Shown here in pieces: positions 1-11,257 of a DNA stretch of 64,000 bases. Position 1 is the first letter of the stretch; each line of letters opens with the position of its first letter. The stretch is from Theobroma cacao. Its lineage: Eukaryota; Streptophyta; Magnoliopsida; Malvales; Malvaceae. Both the position numbers and the translations under genes were made by a program. The stretch covers positions 26,978,599-27,042,598 of the forward strand of contig NC_030851.1 of NCBI RefSeq assembly GCF_000208745.1, written 5' to 3'. The notes under the pieces were generated by a model. The model worked only from the letters and a program-made list of their open reading frames with translations. It was not told where the DNA came from and made no database searches.

Positions 1-1082
1 ACCTAGCAAAAGTAAAGGTTAGTGATGTTTATACTGGAGAGAGAGGGAGAGAAGAAGAAGAAGAACAATAACAACAACAACCGCAAGAAGTTATCAGATT
101 TAGGTTCTAGAGTATACCATCTACAAGTTATTTACGGCATATAAATTGTTTTATTTGAACAAGAACAGCATCCCAGAAGTCACTGAACAAACATTGGAAG
201 TTTAATGTCCTGAATCCCTAGAAATTGAAGTGGAAAGAAAGGAACAGGTTGATGCTTGTAGAAAGTGAAACCTTAAAATGATGTCAGGGGGAATTATATG
301 GCTAATTTTTCCTGGGGAAATATTATCAGGATCTTTTAATCGTCAATTTAAATACATTTAACAAAAGACTGCACTACAGTGAAAGAATGTAGAATGCAGT
401 TCTGCAGTCTCAGCTTCCTGGTTATTCCCATTTTTATGGATATGAAGGGCGGCCTATTTTTTTTGGCTATGCCAAAAAACTAAAACATCTATCAGGCTGG
501 GGGCATCAGGCATGTAGAAAAGGTCCCCATCCCTCGGGCATCAGTAGTACTTCCGACTTATTAGTCGAAGCTCCCTGTACATTGAGAGTAATTATGCTGT
601 CATCTGTTTGATTTTACTGAATTCTCTCTTGGCTACCATGGTCTTAATAAACAACTGAAATGTACTTTGTCTACCTTTTCTCTGAAGTATGCTGATGCTT
701 GCATGAAACTTGATTGAATAGTCTGAGAGATCTCTGATGTTAGAAAGTTAAAAGAGCAAATGTTTTTGAATCTTGTGAAAGACTCCTATTTCATCAAGAC
801 TTGGAATTGAATGAACATATGTTGTGCAAATCGTAAGTTTCCTTGCTTTTGCTTGTCACTGAGTATCTTTGATTGGTTGCCATTGCATTTTCTTCACATC
901 ATCTTCAAAGAATTATGATGACTGTGTAATAAGATCTCTGTCTTTGAACTGACATAAGTTGATGTTAAAATCCCAAGCTATATCTGAACTGTTCAGCTAG
1001 TTTATAACTTCTGAAGTTCACGTTCTGTATTAGGAACATTCTGTTTTGACATTCAATTGATTTAAACTTTATTGCTGCTAAG
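1..1082 (+). other. Noncoding sequence, probably an intron of the lipase-like gene
   Basis: I find no exon of the hydrolase family here: there is no GxSxG nucleophile-elbow exon and no long conserved frame on either strand. The stretch is AT-rich with short purine runs near base 50-90. Because the next recognisable exon begins in the middle of the protein, this is most likely intron sequence, with the 5' half of the gene to the left of the window. Confidence 0.5.
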
Positions 1083-2628
1083 ATTTCAGATGATGTAACT
1101 CCTCCAGAACCGGTTTTGAAGGTTTTGACCTTTCTGTCTAAAGTTATGCCAACAGCAAAGCTTGTCCCACAGAAAGATCTAGCTGAACTGGCTTTCCGAG
1201 ACCCAAGGAAAAAGAAAATGGCTAGTATTTCCTTCGCTCACTCTGGATAAATTAACTTATAGAGTTCTATGGGTGAAAGACAATTAACATATTACATAGC
1301 TTATCAGATATCAAGACGTCTTCTTTTGCCTGTTTTTGTTATATAAATATTGAAAACCTAAAAGTGTGAAGCATCATGGAGGATGATACACCCCCTCCCC
1401 TGTTTCCCTTGTTCTTTATTTGCAGCAGTTTGTTTAATTGGATTTTGAATTTACCTAGTTACTAGTAACATTTTTATCTTTGCCCTAACTTTAATTATTA
1501 TCAAAGCAGCTAAGACCATATGGAAATATACATATCCTACGAACAGTTCAAGCTTCATAGCCTACTTGTTTGGCAGGTCAACCTAGTTTTTATTGTCATG
1601 TAGCAGACAAATGAATGAAGCCATAATCTCTTTATCTAAGTTTTGAATGATCTCCATGGCATAGATGAAGAAGGACATAGTTATATTTATACTAACATAA
1701 AGAGCCATTGGTTCTGCTTCAGTATTACTTTGAGTTGAAGATTACCTAGGAGGCAATGATGCATTTTTCTCTTTAATTTACTAATAGCCACTGGACTCCG
1801 TCTAGTATAAATATGGTTTTCCTCTTCAAGAGAGTGAAGGATTTGCTGTGTTTTCATATCGGGTCCTCTATTGCCATTTCTGATAGCTAGCTTTATAAGA
1901 GACACCAAAATCTTGGAGAAGTACCCTTATCAATCTCTTTGCATAAAATTTCATCATGTGTGAATCTTCAGAAATATAGGATATTTACAACACTTCTTTC
2001 TTTATTAATGATATAGTATGCCTCATCATTAGTCATCAATAAAGAAATTTATGAGCCAAAAAAAAAAAAAGGAATTCTCTTATTATCATAGGGAAAACCT
2101 GGAAACTACATTTTGTTGTATTTGCTATTAGATATGATCTGGGTTAATAGTGATTTTGTATTCTTTCAAATTTCAGGCTGTATACAATGTGATTTGTTAC
2201 AATGATCCAGTACGATTGAGAACTGCTGTTGAACTTTTAAAGGCCACCAAGGAAATTGAGATGCAAGTCGAGAAGGTCAGTTATGTTTAATTAGTTTTAT
2301 ATGTCTTCATATTAGCCATTGTCTACAGAAGCGTTCTATTGCATTCCTATTATTTAATCTAGAAAAATAGATTATATTTATAACAAAGAAAAGTTGAGGC
2401 GATTCCAGAGTATTGCAGGTTTCATCTCCATTGCTGATTCTTCATGGAGCCGCAGATAAGGTAACAGATCCATTAATCAGCCAGTTTCTTTATGAAAACG
2501 CCTCGAGCAAGGACAAAACTCTGAAGCTATATGAAGAAGGCTATCACAGCATTCTGGAAGGGGAACCTGATGACAGAATTTTTACTGTCCTTAATGATAT
2601 TATTGCATGGCTTGATGCTCGGTGCTAG
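1083..2628 (+). CDS. Monoacylglycerol lipase / caffeoylshikimate esterase-like alpha/beta hydrolase, C-terminal part (three exons)
   Basis: Three exons encode the C-terminal ~115 residues of a plant MAGL/CSE-type serine hydrolase. The first (about 1083-1220) carries the family's cap-region stretch with KLVPQKDLAELAFRDP. The second (2177-2275) carries YNVICYNDPVRLRTAVELL. The last (2419-2628) carries LILHGAADKVTDP, with the catalytic Asp, and EGYHSILEGEPDD, with the catalytic His, and ends at TAG 2626-2628. The Ser of the triad would lie in an exon left of the window. Family members cleave monoacylglycerols or caffeoyl-shikimate (lipid turnover or lignin pathway); sequence alone does not tell which. 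The acceptor of the first exon could be at 1082/1083 or 1089/1090. The first donor appears to be GC rather than GT: frame and homology are preserved only if the exon ends with ATG at 1220 and the intron starts GCTAGT at 1221. The other junctions are canonical GT/AG. Confidence 0.85.
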
Positions 2629-3480
2629 GTTCAGTAAAATTCTTGACATGCATTGATTCTTTTCCCTGCTACTAGACCTCCACTTAATGCTACCAAGTTT
2701 TCAAAACTTCAGTAGTTGATATCCAAACAAGGTGGGGAAAACAAGGAGACTTTAGTAGTTGGGATTGATATTTCTGTAAGTAGTTAGAGACCAATAAATC
2801 AATGTCAATTCCGAAGGTGAGGAGGGCCACTTTGCGATGTCAACTTTCTATAATTAGAGACCATGAAATGGGCACGAATCCCATGGCTCAAAATTTTGCT
2901 TTATATATTTCATTCCTGCTGTTATAGTGCCCCAGTCCTATTCTCCCAGGTACTTCGATGCTGTAGTTTGCATGTAGGGCAGACTGAAGAATGATAAGCT
3001 GTTCGGGTGTAGACCCAATGCTGAAGTACTCGGTTTTAGTATTTCTAATACAGTCCCGTCTGTGCAAACTTGTTGGGATTGAAAATAAAAGGTTAATTAT
3101 AGCCTAATGTACATGTTCTTTATTTTTTAATATAGGTTTTATTGCCACATTTCCATTAATAGTGATGTTAATTTATACATTTTTTAATTATAGTTTTGGG
3201 CATATTACAACTCTGTAAACTCGTTCGTGGAGCTTAAATTTATATCCTAGGGAAGCATAATTCCTTCACATACAAAAAAGTTTGTAAAACAAAAAAAAAG
3301 GACATTATTTAGATAAGGAAAATTTTGTATTGCCATTAAAGAAAAATGTACATAAATTTGTCCCCTAAAGTTTAAAATTCATTACTTAATTACTATGTAT
3401 TTATTTTTGTTACATTTTTACTTAACACTATTAACTTTATTTTCAAGAATTTTCAAATGTTAGAAGGATAAATATCAAGA
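2629..3480. other. 3' flank of the lipase-like gene
   Basis: This holds the probable 3' UTR followed by AT-rich intergenic DNA. Candidate polyadenylation context occurs near 3080-3120 (AAAATAAAAGG). I see no other gene, RNA or repeat in it. Confidence 0.4.
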
Positions 3481-4230
3481 GGGGAGTAAATTGATTGTTA
3501 AATAAAAATTCTCTCTTTTTAGAAAAACTTTGAAGATGAAGTAGAAATATGAGAGAATAAAAAAGCAAAACAGGGTATGAAATCAATAAGTAAAGAGTAA
3601 AAAAAAAGAGTATCCAGAAGAATTTTTATAGAAATTCGGCCTTCCAATGACTATAGAAATATGAGACAATGAAACAACAAAGTATGAAATCAGTAAGTAA
3701 AGAGTAAAAAAAAAAAAAACAAAGAGTACTTAATAGAATTTTTATAAAGGTTCGACCTTCCAGTGTTTATATTCTCTCAAGAAATTTGAATCCACTATCA
3801 GTTTATCTTTCAACAAGATCAATTGTAACCTTTATAGCATGTCTTTTAATAAGATCAGACATAATCTTCACAATATGTCTTTTCCACAATCAAGAGTAAC
3901 TTTAAACACAATCTTTTCACAAGATGACAGTTTTTAAAGGATCTAGTAAGTTCTTTTACTTTTTGCTTAGAAGTATGACCAACACAACAATAAATTCTAA
4001 ATAATCTCTAATTGAAAACCTCTAAAAAGGTTGATAAGAAGTTTAGAATCAGAAAAATGAGATTTTTCTCAAAGATATGAATGATCAATGAAGATTTAAG
4101 TTAAAGAGGAATAAGTTGAAAGATAAAAATGTGCTTTTTAGGTTTTGCTCTTTGTAAGGCTATAAATAAGAGCCATTCAATTTAGAAGCTTTTTTTTTTT
4201 CAGTCATTGATCAATATAAAAAAATTACAA
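3480..4230. mobile_element. Decayed LTR-like fragment related to the LTR at 14388-16097
   Basis: The stretch around 3620-3990 (rTTTTTATAgAaATTCGgCCTtCCAATG, then repeated 'cAAgATCA...AACcTTtATAgCAtGTcTTTT' phrases) parallels 14565-14860 in the larger LTR in wording and order, and both contain a TATAAATA/TATTTATA-type box followed by CAATTT. There is no coding capacity and no clear TG/CA ends, so this is called an old LTR relic only by internal comparison. Confidence 0.4.
3543..3766. repeat. Imperfect 112-bp tandem duplication
   Basis: A unit starting AGAAATATGAGA at 3543 recurs at 3655 (period 112). Both copies run through a GAAATCArTAAGTAAAGAG segment, an A-tract and the TTTTTATAGAAATTCGGCC-type segment. 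The copies differ mainly in A-tract length and scattered substitutions. Confidence 0.7.
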
Positions 4231-4439
4231 CCTGTTTACTCATCAAACATGTTAAGAAAAAACTTAAATAACCCTTAATAAATAAAAAAAATATTAATTA
4301 AAGGGAAATAAGTTAAAAAGAGAATAATAAAATTTTTATGAAAATTAATTGTTTACATTTATATTCTCAAGTAAAAAATATTCATCACTAATAATTTTAA
4401 ATAAATATTATAATAAAAATTTAGTTTAATAAATAATTA

Positions 4440-5140
4440 TTTTAACTATAATTATTTTTTATCTTTATTATTATTCATTTATAAATTAAAATTTATAAAT
4501 CGTTAAATACTTTTAGCTTAATAATAAAAATTTAAATGTTTAATTTTCACAAAAATTATATTTATTTTGACTTAATTGACTCGTTATCTTAAATCTTACA
4601 TGTTTATGTTAATATTTTGACAATACATATTCTACTTTTATAATTTTTTACGTTAATTTTTATAAGTTTACGTAAAAAATTTTTAATTACAAATTTTCAC
4701 TATAATTATTTTTATCCTTATTATTATTCATTTATAAATTTAAATTTGTAAACCGTTTTGATAATTTAAAGTCAAGAATAAAAATTTTAATGTTTAAGTT
4801 TAAAAAAATTATGTTTATTTGAATTAATTGACTTGTTATGTTAAATCTCACATGTTTTATGTCAATATTTGCTATACTTTTATAATTTTGAACATTAATT
4901 TTTAGTGTTTAAAATCAAGATTTTTCAATTATTAATTTTCATTATAATTATTTTTATCTTTATTATTTTTTTATGAATTAAAATTTATAAGTCGTTAAAT
5001 ATTTTAAATTCAAAAATATAAATTTAAATATTTAATTTTTTTAAAGAAATATATTTATTTGATATAATTAATTTATTATCTTAAATTTTTTAAATTTACG
5101 TTAACATTTTGACAATTCTTTGACTTTATATTTTTTTAGG
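4440..5140. repeat. Three tandem copies of an AT-rich ~250-bp repeat
   Basis: The phrase A(C/T)TATAATTATTTTTATC, followed by TTATTATT and TTTATAAATT, occurs at about 4445, 4699 and 4941, giving periods of about 254 and 242 bp. In each copy it is followed by a diverged segment containing TTATTTGA(a/t)TTAATTGACT and TTAAATCTTACATGTTTATGTTAA. The copies are visibly diverged and the third is the most degraded. The array lies between the two genes, ending about 330 bp upstream of the IST1-like start codon. Confidence 0.75.
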
Positions 5141-5354
5141 TATACTTCAATAAAACTGCGAAGATTTATTTATTGAAAGTATAGTATTCGGATCCAAATT
5201 CCAAATCACTTAGTTGGGATAAAAGACTGACCAAATATTTACGCAACACTTGGACTCTGACATGCTTACAAGTTTCATTAACCGACAGATCTTTCACCTG
5301 TGGCAATTAAAAACGCGTTTCCTTACAGAAGAAACGATTCGTCGAAGGGCACTT

Positions 5355-5361
5355 ACGTGGC
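5355..5361 (+). promoter_or_regulatory. ACGTGGC G-box/ABRE-like motif upstream of the IST1-like gene
   Basis: ACGTGGC sits about 110 bp upstream of the ATG at 5471. ACGT-core elements of this form are bZIP targets in plants. This is a single short motif, so function is only a possibility. Confidence 0.3.
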
Positions 5362-5470
5362 ATTTGGTGCCTTATGATAGATAGACTTGACTTTCTCTGC
5401 AATTCATCATATAAAGAAAAGATCCTGTTCGAATCATCAACGGAGAGTTTCTCCTCTGGTTAGTCATAAA

Positions 5471-8400
5471 ATGTCTCTCTTAAACCAATTGTTTAATAGA
5501 GGTGTTTTTGGTGCAAAATGGTTAGTTCTTTCTTTCTGTCTGTTTTTTTTTTTAAATTTTTTTATGTTCGACATAATTCTGCATTTAAATCATATATAAT
5601 GCAGAAGACTAAATATCTTTGTTTCCCTCTCGCTAAAATTTATGGGTTTTGTTTTTTTGGTATAATTTTGCAGTAAAACATGCTTGAGCTTGGCAATCTC
5701 GCGCATTAAATTGCTGCAAAATAAGAGGGATTTGCAGCTCAAACATATGAGAAAAGAGATAGCCCAATTTTTGCAGGCTGGCCAAGAACCAATTGCTCGA
5801 ATTCGGGTACCCTTTCTGACTTCATGTTTGATCATTTTATTGGCTAATGCTTTTAATTGCCATATTTTTTGTTTTTGTTTGAGGGATTAGGTGGAACATA
5901 TAATCAGAGAGCAGAATATATGGGCTGCATATGAGATACTGGAGCTTTTCTGTGAGTTTGTTCTTGCACGCGTTCCTATTCTTGAAAGCCAGAAGTAAGT
6001 ACAATGGTCAAAGACTTTAAGGACTCAGGCTTTTATTTCATTGGTTTCGCATAATGGTTTATTATTTGTATCCATTCCAGTGTTTGTGCCATGCTCTTTT
6101 AAATCTGAAGTCTGCAGCTTTTCATGATTAAAGTTGTAGCTAAACTTGAACACCTTGGATGAACAAAGCCAGAGGCTGAAATCTTTATCGCTTAACGTGC
6201 ACATAAATGAAATTTAGTCTTCAGGCTTGCTTGTTAATTGTGAAGTACAAGTACAATTTTGCAAATTCTATTTCAATGGCTGTCACTGTTTACCTATTGT
6301 CTTTGAGTAATGTTTGTTTGATACATATTTAATTGGTGAAATCATTATATATGATCATCTTCTATATCTACCGGGTATACCCCAGAACCTTAATAATATT
6401 TTTCTCATGATCTTTCTCCTTATGTATGATCTTTTTATAACACATCTTAATTTTTGTTCTGGTCTTATTTTTTTATTAGATCTTTTTTTTTAATTTTTCT
6501 TGATATTTCCTAATTGATCAATTCATGAAAAATCCATATAATAACCTCCTGCATCTAGTTTCCTAAATTTGTTATTGGTGTGAAGTCGGTGCTTGGATAA
6601 AACCTCAAATGTATCACAGTATGCTTCAGAATATGAATATTTCTAGGTTCAAAAGTTCAGAGAGGCAGTTGCCTGATGGTTACCCTGTAAACAACTTTAT
6701 AATACCCAATTCGACCTATGTTTCAAGTATCTATGAATGTGCAAACTTTGGGGACACGAAAAGTAGAACTGCTTTGGAAAAGCGATTGCATGTTGCCCGG
6801 TAATAGGGCACTCATATCAGTGGTCCTGCAGTATTGAGCATTGTGGATTTGTTTGCTTTTACATTGGACCAAAAGGGGGCCAAAAATGTGGAGAACTGCT
6901 TCTGAATGGATGCATTATCATTGATCACTAGAGAGTGTGAACAGCTTTAATCAGAAATGGAGTAATAAGTGTAATTAAATCAGGATGCTGGTATGATTAT
7001 GCTTGTATAACAAGTATGAGATAAGTTCATTGTCTCATGCTGTGTGAATTGAAGACAACATAATTTTTAGTCATCTAATATGTTTGGTAAGATGTGATGA
7101 AAGCCAACAGATGCATCAGCATGGACTGTATGGATTCTAGTTTGAGGCCATTCTGTAATGTGATGAAGGCCCACAGAACTTGAGTTGATGGTAGTGTAGG
7201 GGGTGAGATAAGTTCATTGTCTCAGGCTGTGTGAATTGAAGACAACATAATTTTTAGTCATCTAATATGCTTTGGTAAGATGCGATGAAAGCCAACAAAT
7301 GCATCAGCATGGACTATATAAATTCTAGTTTGGGGCCGTTCTATAATGTGATGAAGGCCCATAGAACTTGAGTTGATGGTAGTGTAGGGTTCTTTTGATA
7401 GGAATAGAGGACGTGTTGCAATGAGTGAATTGGAATGCGCTAGAAGCGGCAGAGAGGAAGATTGGAGCAGTCCTTGAAGCTTAAGTGCTTTGGGTGGTAA
7501 GTGGTGAGGGGTGAGAAAAGGTGGAGGAAGCGACAGATTACGGCAAATGGGAAGGCTGAATAGAAAGAATGCTTGGAGAGTCTCGAGAGAGCTTTTCGTA
7601 TAATCTCTATTCGGTTTCTAATGATTTCTGATTGCCTCCCAACTTTCAAGCTTTTCATATTTATATTGAACAGGAGCACTTTCTTAGGAACAGTTAGGAG
7701 AATACGTTCAATCATGGAAGAATGTGCTTGTTATGGAAAAACAATTAAAAAACGCTTTATGGGATATTAAAAGAATGACCATGTGATTGGGTAGTGGGCA
7801 TATGTTTTGAGTAATAGAGTTGTGACACTTGATAGTGCACCACATGTATTCTTAAGGAGCAAAAAAAGAAAAAGAGGTAAATCACATGTACTTCAAGGAA
7901 AGGTTAAGAGGAAATCTTTTTAATTGTCTCCATATCTAAACTACCAAACCAAGCTCTTTAGAACATCCTAAATGTGAAGTAATTCATGAATCTTGCCACT
8001 TGTTCTGAGTTACTTTCACTTCCTCATACAAATAGCTGTTTCATGCTTGTTCCTAGGTGTTTCCGCGCTTGGAACACTCCTAGGTGCTTCTGTGCTGGGA
8101 ACGCCTTTGGGCGCTTCCGTGCTCGAAATGCTTCTGGGCGCTTTCATGCGTAGAACACCCCTAAGTGGTTCTGTGCTTGTAACGCGTTGGGTGCTTTTGC
8201 GTCTAGAACGCCCTAGGCGCTTCCACGCTTGGAAGACCCCTGGGTACTTCTGCGTTTGGAATTCCCCAAGGCCCTTCCGCACTTGGAATGCCCTTGATGT
8301 AATTTTCCTGTAGCATAGTACTTTAAAAATAATAGTTAGTCAAAATTTGGCGTCTACAGGTAAAAAAAGTATACGGTAGTATAATAAATCTTTCAATTGG

Positions 8401-11257
8401 ATAAAATTTTCTAATTATTTTATCTGGATCCATCTACTTGATTGTAGTATTTTATTTTACTACGTTGACTTAGCATGGTATGTTGCACCAGGACATACAA
8501 ATAATATTGAGGAGTGACGTTATTGTACTCCATTTGCTTGTTCTAATTCATGAAAATAGCTCATCTCAATATGGACAATTTGCTTCCTTTAAAATTCATG
8601 TCAGGATTAAAGATTTCATGACATCAGACAAGCTACTGACTTACAAGAGTGCTGCTATAATCAACATTGCAATAATGGAAGTATAAAATGATGTATGGAC
8701 AAATATTGGTTCTCTTTAACTCTAATGTGACCTAAGAAGCAAATGCATTTTTTCATAATGGAGCAGAAACACAGATTTTTTTAGTTAGATCAATTGCCAC
8801 ATTGAAGAAAAGGAATAAGTCCTGATGGATAGCTTTAATGCATTAGCAGTATCTTCTGAAGAAATCAACTGTGGGTGCACGTGAGCAACAGCTTTTGATT
8901 CTTTTCCAATTGTTCTAATCAACTGTGGGTGCACGTGAGCAACGGCTTCTGATTCTTTTCCAATTGTTCTAATAATGTGTGTGTGATATGCATGTCCTTG
9001 CTATAGCCACATATTTTTTCTAAGATGTTATGTATCTGTATTATAATCTTATTACACAAACTACTCCCTGATTTTGCAGCAAGCTATGGTTGAAGCACTT
9101 TTCTGTCATTCTCATTCTAATTGTATTGTCATTTGCTTTAGCCAAGAATTTCATTTTTTTTTTTGCCATAAAAATAAATGTCAAATTAAGCTTTTCTTTT
9201 TCCTAGCGCAATCTGTGTACCCATTGTAGCCTTGCAATAAAAATAGATGTCGAATTAAGTGTTTCCTTTTCCGAGTACAATCTGAGCACCTATCGTAACA
9301 AGTCTTCCACATAACAGGGAGTGTCCGTCAGAATTGCGAGAAGCTGTGGCAAGCATAATTTTTGCTGCTCCTAGATGTTCAGATGTGCCTGATTTGTTGC
9401 AGATCAAGAATTTGTTTTCTACAAAGTATGGAAAGGAATTTGTCACTGCTGCATCTGAGCTTCGTCCTGACTCAAGTGTCAACCGTGCAGTTAATTATCT
9501 TTATTTCACTTAGTTTTTTTCCTCTCATGAGGTGTGATGTTTCTGCTACAGTGGCGGAGATTGCAGCTTGATTATTATGATATGCCATTTCTGATTCTTT
9601 TTTTTTTTGTCATTTAGATAATCGAAAAGCTCTCAGTTAGTGCTCCATCAGGAGAGATAAGGCTCAAAGTCTTGAAGGAAATAGCCCAAGAACACAGTGT
9701 AGAATGGGATTCTTCTAGCACTGAAGCAGAGTTCAGCAAAAAGCATGAAGATTTGCTGGTACACTTACAAAATTATGTTTCAGATTATTTCTCTGTGGAC
9801 TATGCATAGATTAATCTTCTGGAAATATTTCTGGTTCATGACTCCATGCTCTTGATATATATACTGCTGTTAGGGAGCAGTTGCTAGAAGCCGTTTTATG
9901 CATGCTTCTTGTTGCTGTTTCTGCCTCTGATAGCAGAAATTGCTTAGAGAGTTCTGTTGTGCCTATTTAATTTGGTATTCCCATCAATCACCCCAACCAC
10001 CACCACACACACACAAAAAAAAAAAAGTAGGAAAAGGTATCATCTTATTGGTAAAGTGAAATCTCAGGATGTAATAGTTTTCAGTACTCAGTATGAGTTG
10101 AGATAATCAAAATGAAATTTCTGGGTTTTTAAGTAATCAAAATGTGTTGATTTAATGTTAGGTGTCATCTACTCTATAAGTATCAGTATCCCACACTTAA
10201 CCAAATTCTGTACACATTTTTGATATTGCCAATCTCTATTATGCAGCGTTAGTTTGCTGATGTCCAATGTACGAAACTTGCACATATTAAAATTGCCTTA
10301 TTGTACATCCAAGGACATGGCACTATTATAAGAGAATTTTCTATTGTTATGAAATAATCTTTATGTTAAGGTTTGCACTTGGATGCCTTTTACATGATAT
10401 TTTCTACAATTAGTGGCTTTTCTGCAAACGAGTCTCAAAACATGGTTAGATATAAATGTTTACTTTAGAAAAAATTATAAAAGCCCAATTATTCTGTTGT
10501 GTCCTTGAGTCTAGAGCTTTGTGAGGATAGCAGCATTGGACATACCATTTCTGTGTGAAACATGTGACCTTTGTTTGTGTCCACAAATCAGAGATTAGCC
10601 AACTAGAGATATAGGGCATGAATGCAATATTAGACTCATTTGATCTCAGTGACGCCTCAATCCTAACTATATTGGGCTGGCTATGTGGATTTGTTTCTCC
10701 TGTTGAAGAACTTCCTCTAAGACTCTTGTTAATAATTACTGCAAACTGTAATCAAAAGATGACAACTTATACTTTGTAATTTTACTATGAAATTTGCAGA
10801 CACCATATGCACCTTTCACCTACACACATGCATGCATTCTGGTGTCTGATTGGCTTTTTGATGTTATTTGCAGGCTGGATCAAAACAAGTATGCGCTGAG
10901 GCTGCAGTTTCTCAATCTATTATTAGACAAGCCTCTATTAAACCTTCACCTTCTAATGGGGCGAAACCTGTTCTACTTACCAATGCTAAACAGGCATCTC
11001 AACACCAGCAAGCTCCTGGCCCTGTGAGCAAGGCGGCCTTGTTGACTAGTAGTGAAATTGAGCCTTCAGCCAAAAATTGTACAGCTGGTTCAGTTAGTGA
11101 CATTAAAACAGAGACAACATCTCGACCATCTGATGTCTTGGAAAGAGCTCGAGCTGCCATTGCCTCTGCAGAGTGTGCAATAGCAGCTGCCCGTGCAGCT
11201 GCTGAGCTGGTGAATGTTAAATTTGGTTCAATGAAACTAGAAGGAACATCATCGTAA
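5471..11257 (+). CDS. IST1-like protein (regulator of Vps4 activity in the multivesicular-body pathway), six exons
   Basis: Exons are 5471-5520, 5674-5806, 5891-5994, 9318-9489, 9618-9758 and 10874-11257, all with GT/AG borders and continuous frame, giving 327 aa. The first ~180 residues form the IST1 (DUF292) helical domain: MSLLNQLFNRGVFGAK, then a helix with RIKLLQNKRDLQLKHMRKEI, the AAYEILELFCEFVLARVP segment and the hallmark CPSELREAVASIIFAAPR. IST1 proteins resemble ESCRT-III subunits and control the Vps4/SKD1 ATPase during endosomal sorting and membrane scission in the cytoplasm. The tail (about residues 200-327) is low-complexity Ser/Ala/Gln, ending in an Ala-rich helix around ASAECAIAAARAAAELV. 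The start is the ATG that opens the conserved N-terminus. Intron 3 is unusually long (3.3 kb) and carries several repeats. Stop TAA is at 11255-11257. The gene looks intact. Confidence 0.93.
7017..7390. repeat. 187-bp tandem duplication in intron 3 of the IST1-like gene
   Basis: The segment TGAGATAAGTTCATTGTCTC... starting at 7017 is repeated from 7204 to 7390 at about 95% identity by eye, the two copies being directly adjacent. Differences are single-base (for example ATGCTG versus AGGCTG). There is no coding capacity. Confidence 0.9.
8057..8298. repeat. 27-bp minisatellite, about nine copies, in intron 3 of the IST1-like gene
   Basis: Units of 27 bp (two of 26) share the core GCGCTTCCGTGCTTGGAACG and run from 8057 to about 8298. 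A partial degenerate unit lies just upstream. The array is more GC-rich than its surroundings. Because 27 is a multiple of three, both strands stay open across it and give apparent repeat peptides, but it lies inside an intron and looks noncoding. Confidence 0.85.
8864..8971. repeat. 54-bp tandem duplication containing CACGTG
   Basis: ATCAACTGTGGGTGCACGTG... at 8864-8917 is repeated at 8918-8971 with only two substitutions. Each copy carries the palindrome CACGTG (G-box core), so the intron has two such sites 54 bp apart. Confidence 0.9.

Noticed and set aside
7993..8313. Repeat-peptide ORFs on both strands (up to 106 codons)
   Set aside because: They come from the 27-bp minisatellite, whose unit is a multiple of three; the place is inside a well-supported intron.
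8500..8700. Possible extra exon of the IST1-like gene between exons 3 and 4
   Set aside because: The exon 3-exon 4 junction already gives an unbroken conserved protein (SQK-ECPSEL), leaving no room for an insertion.
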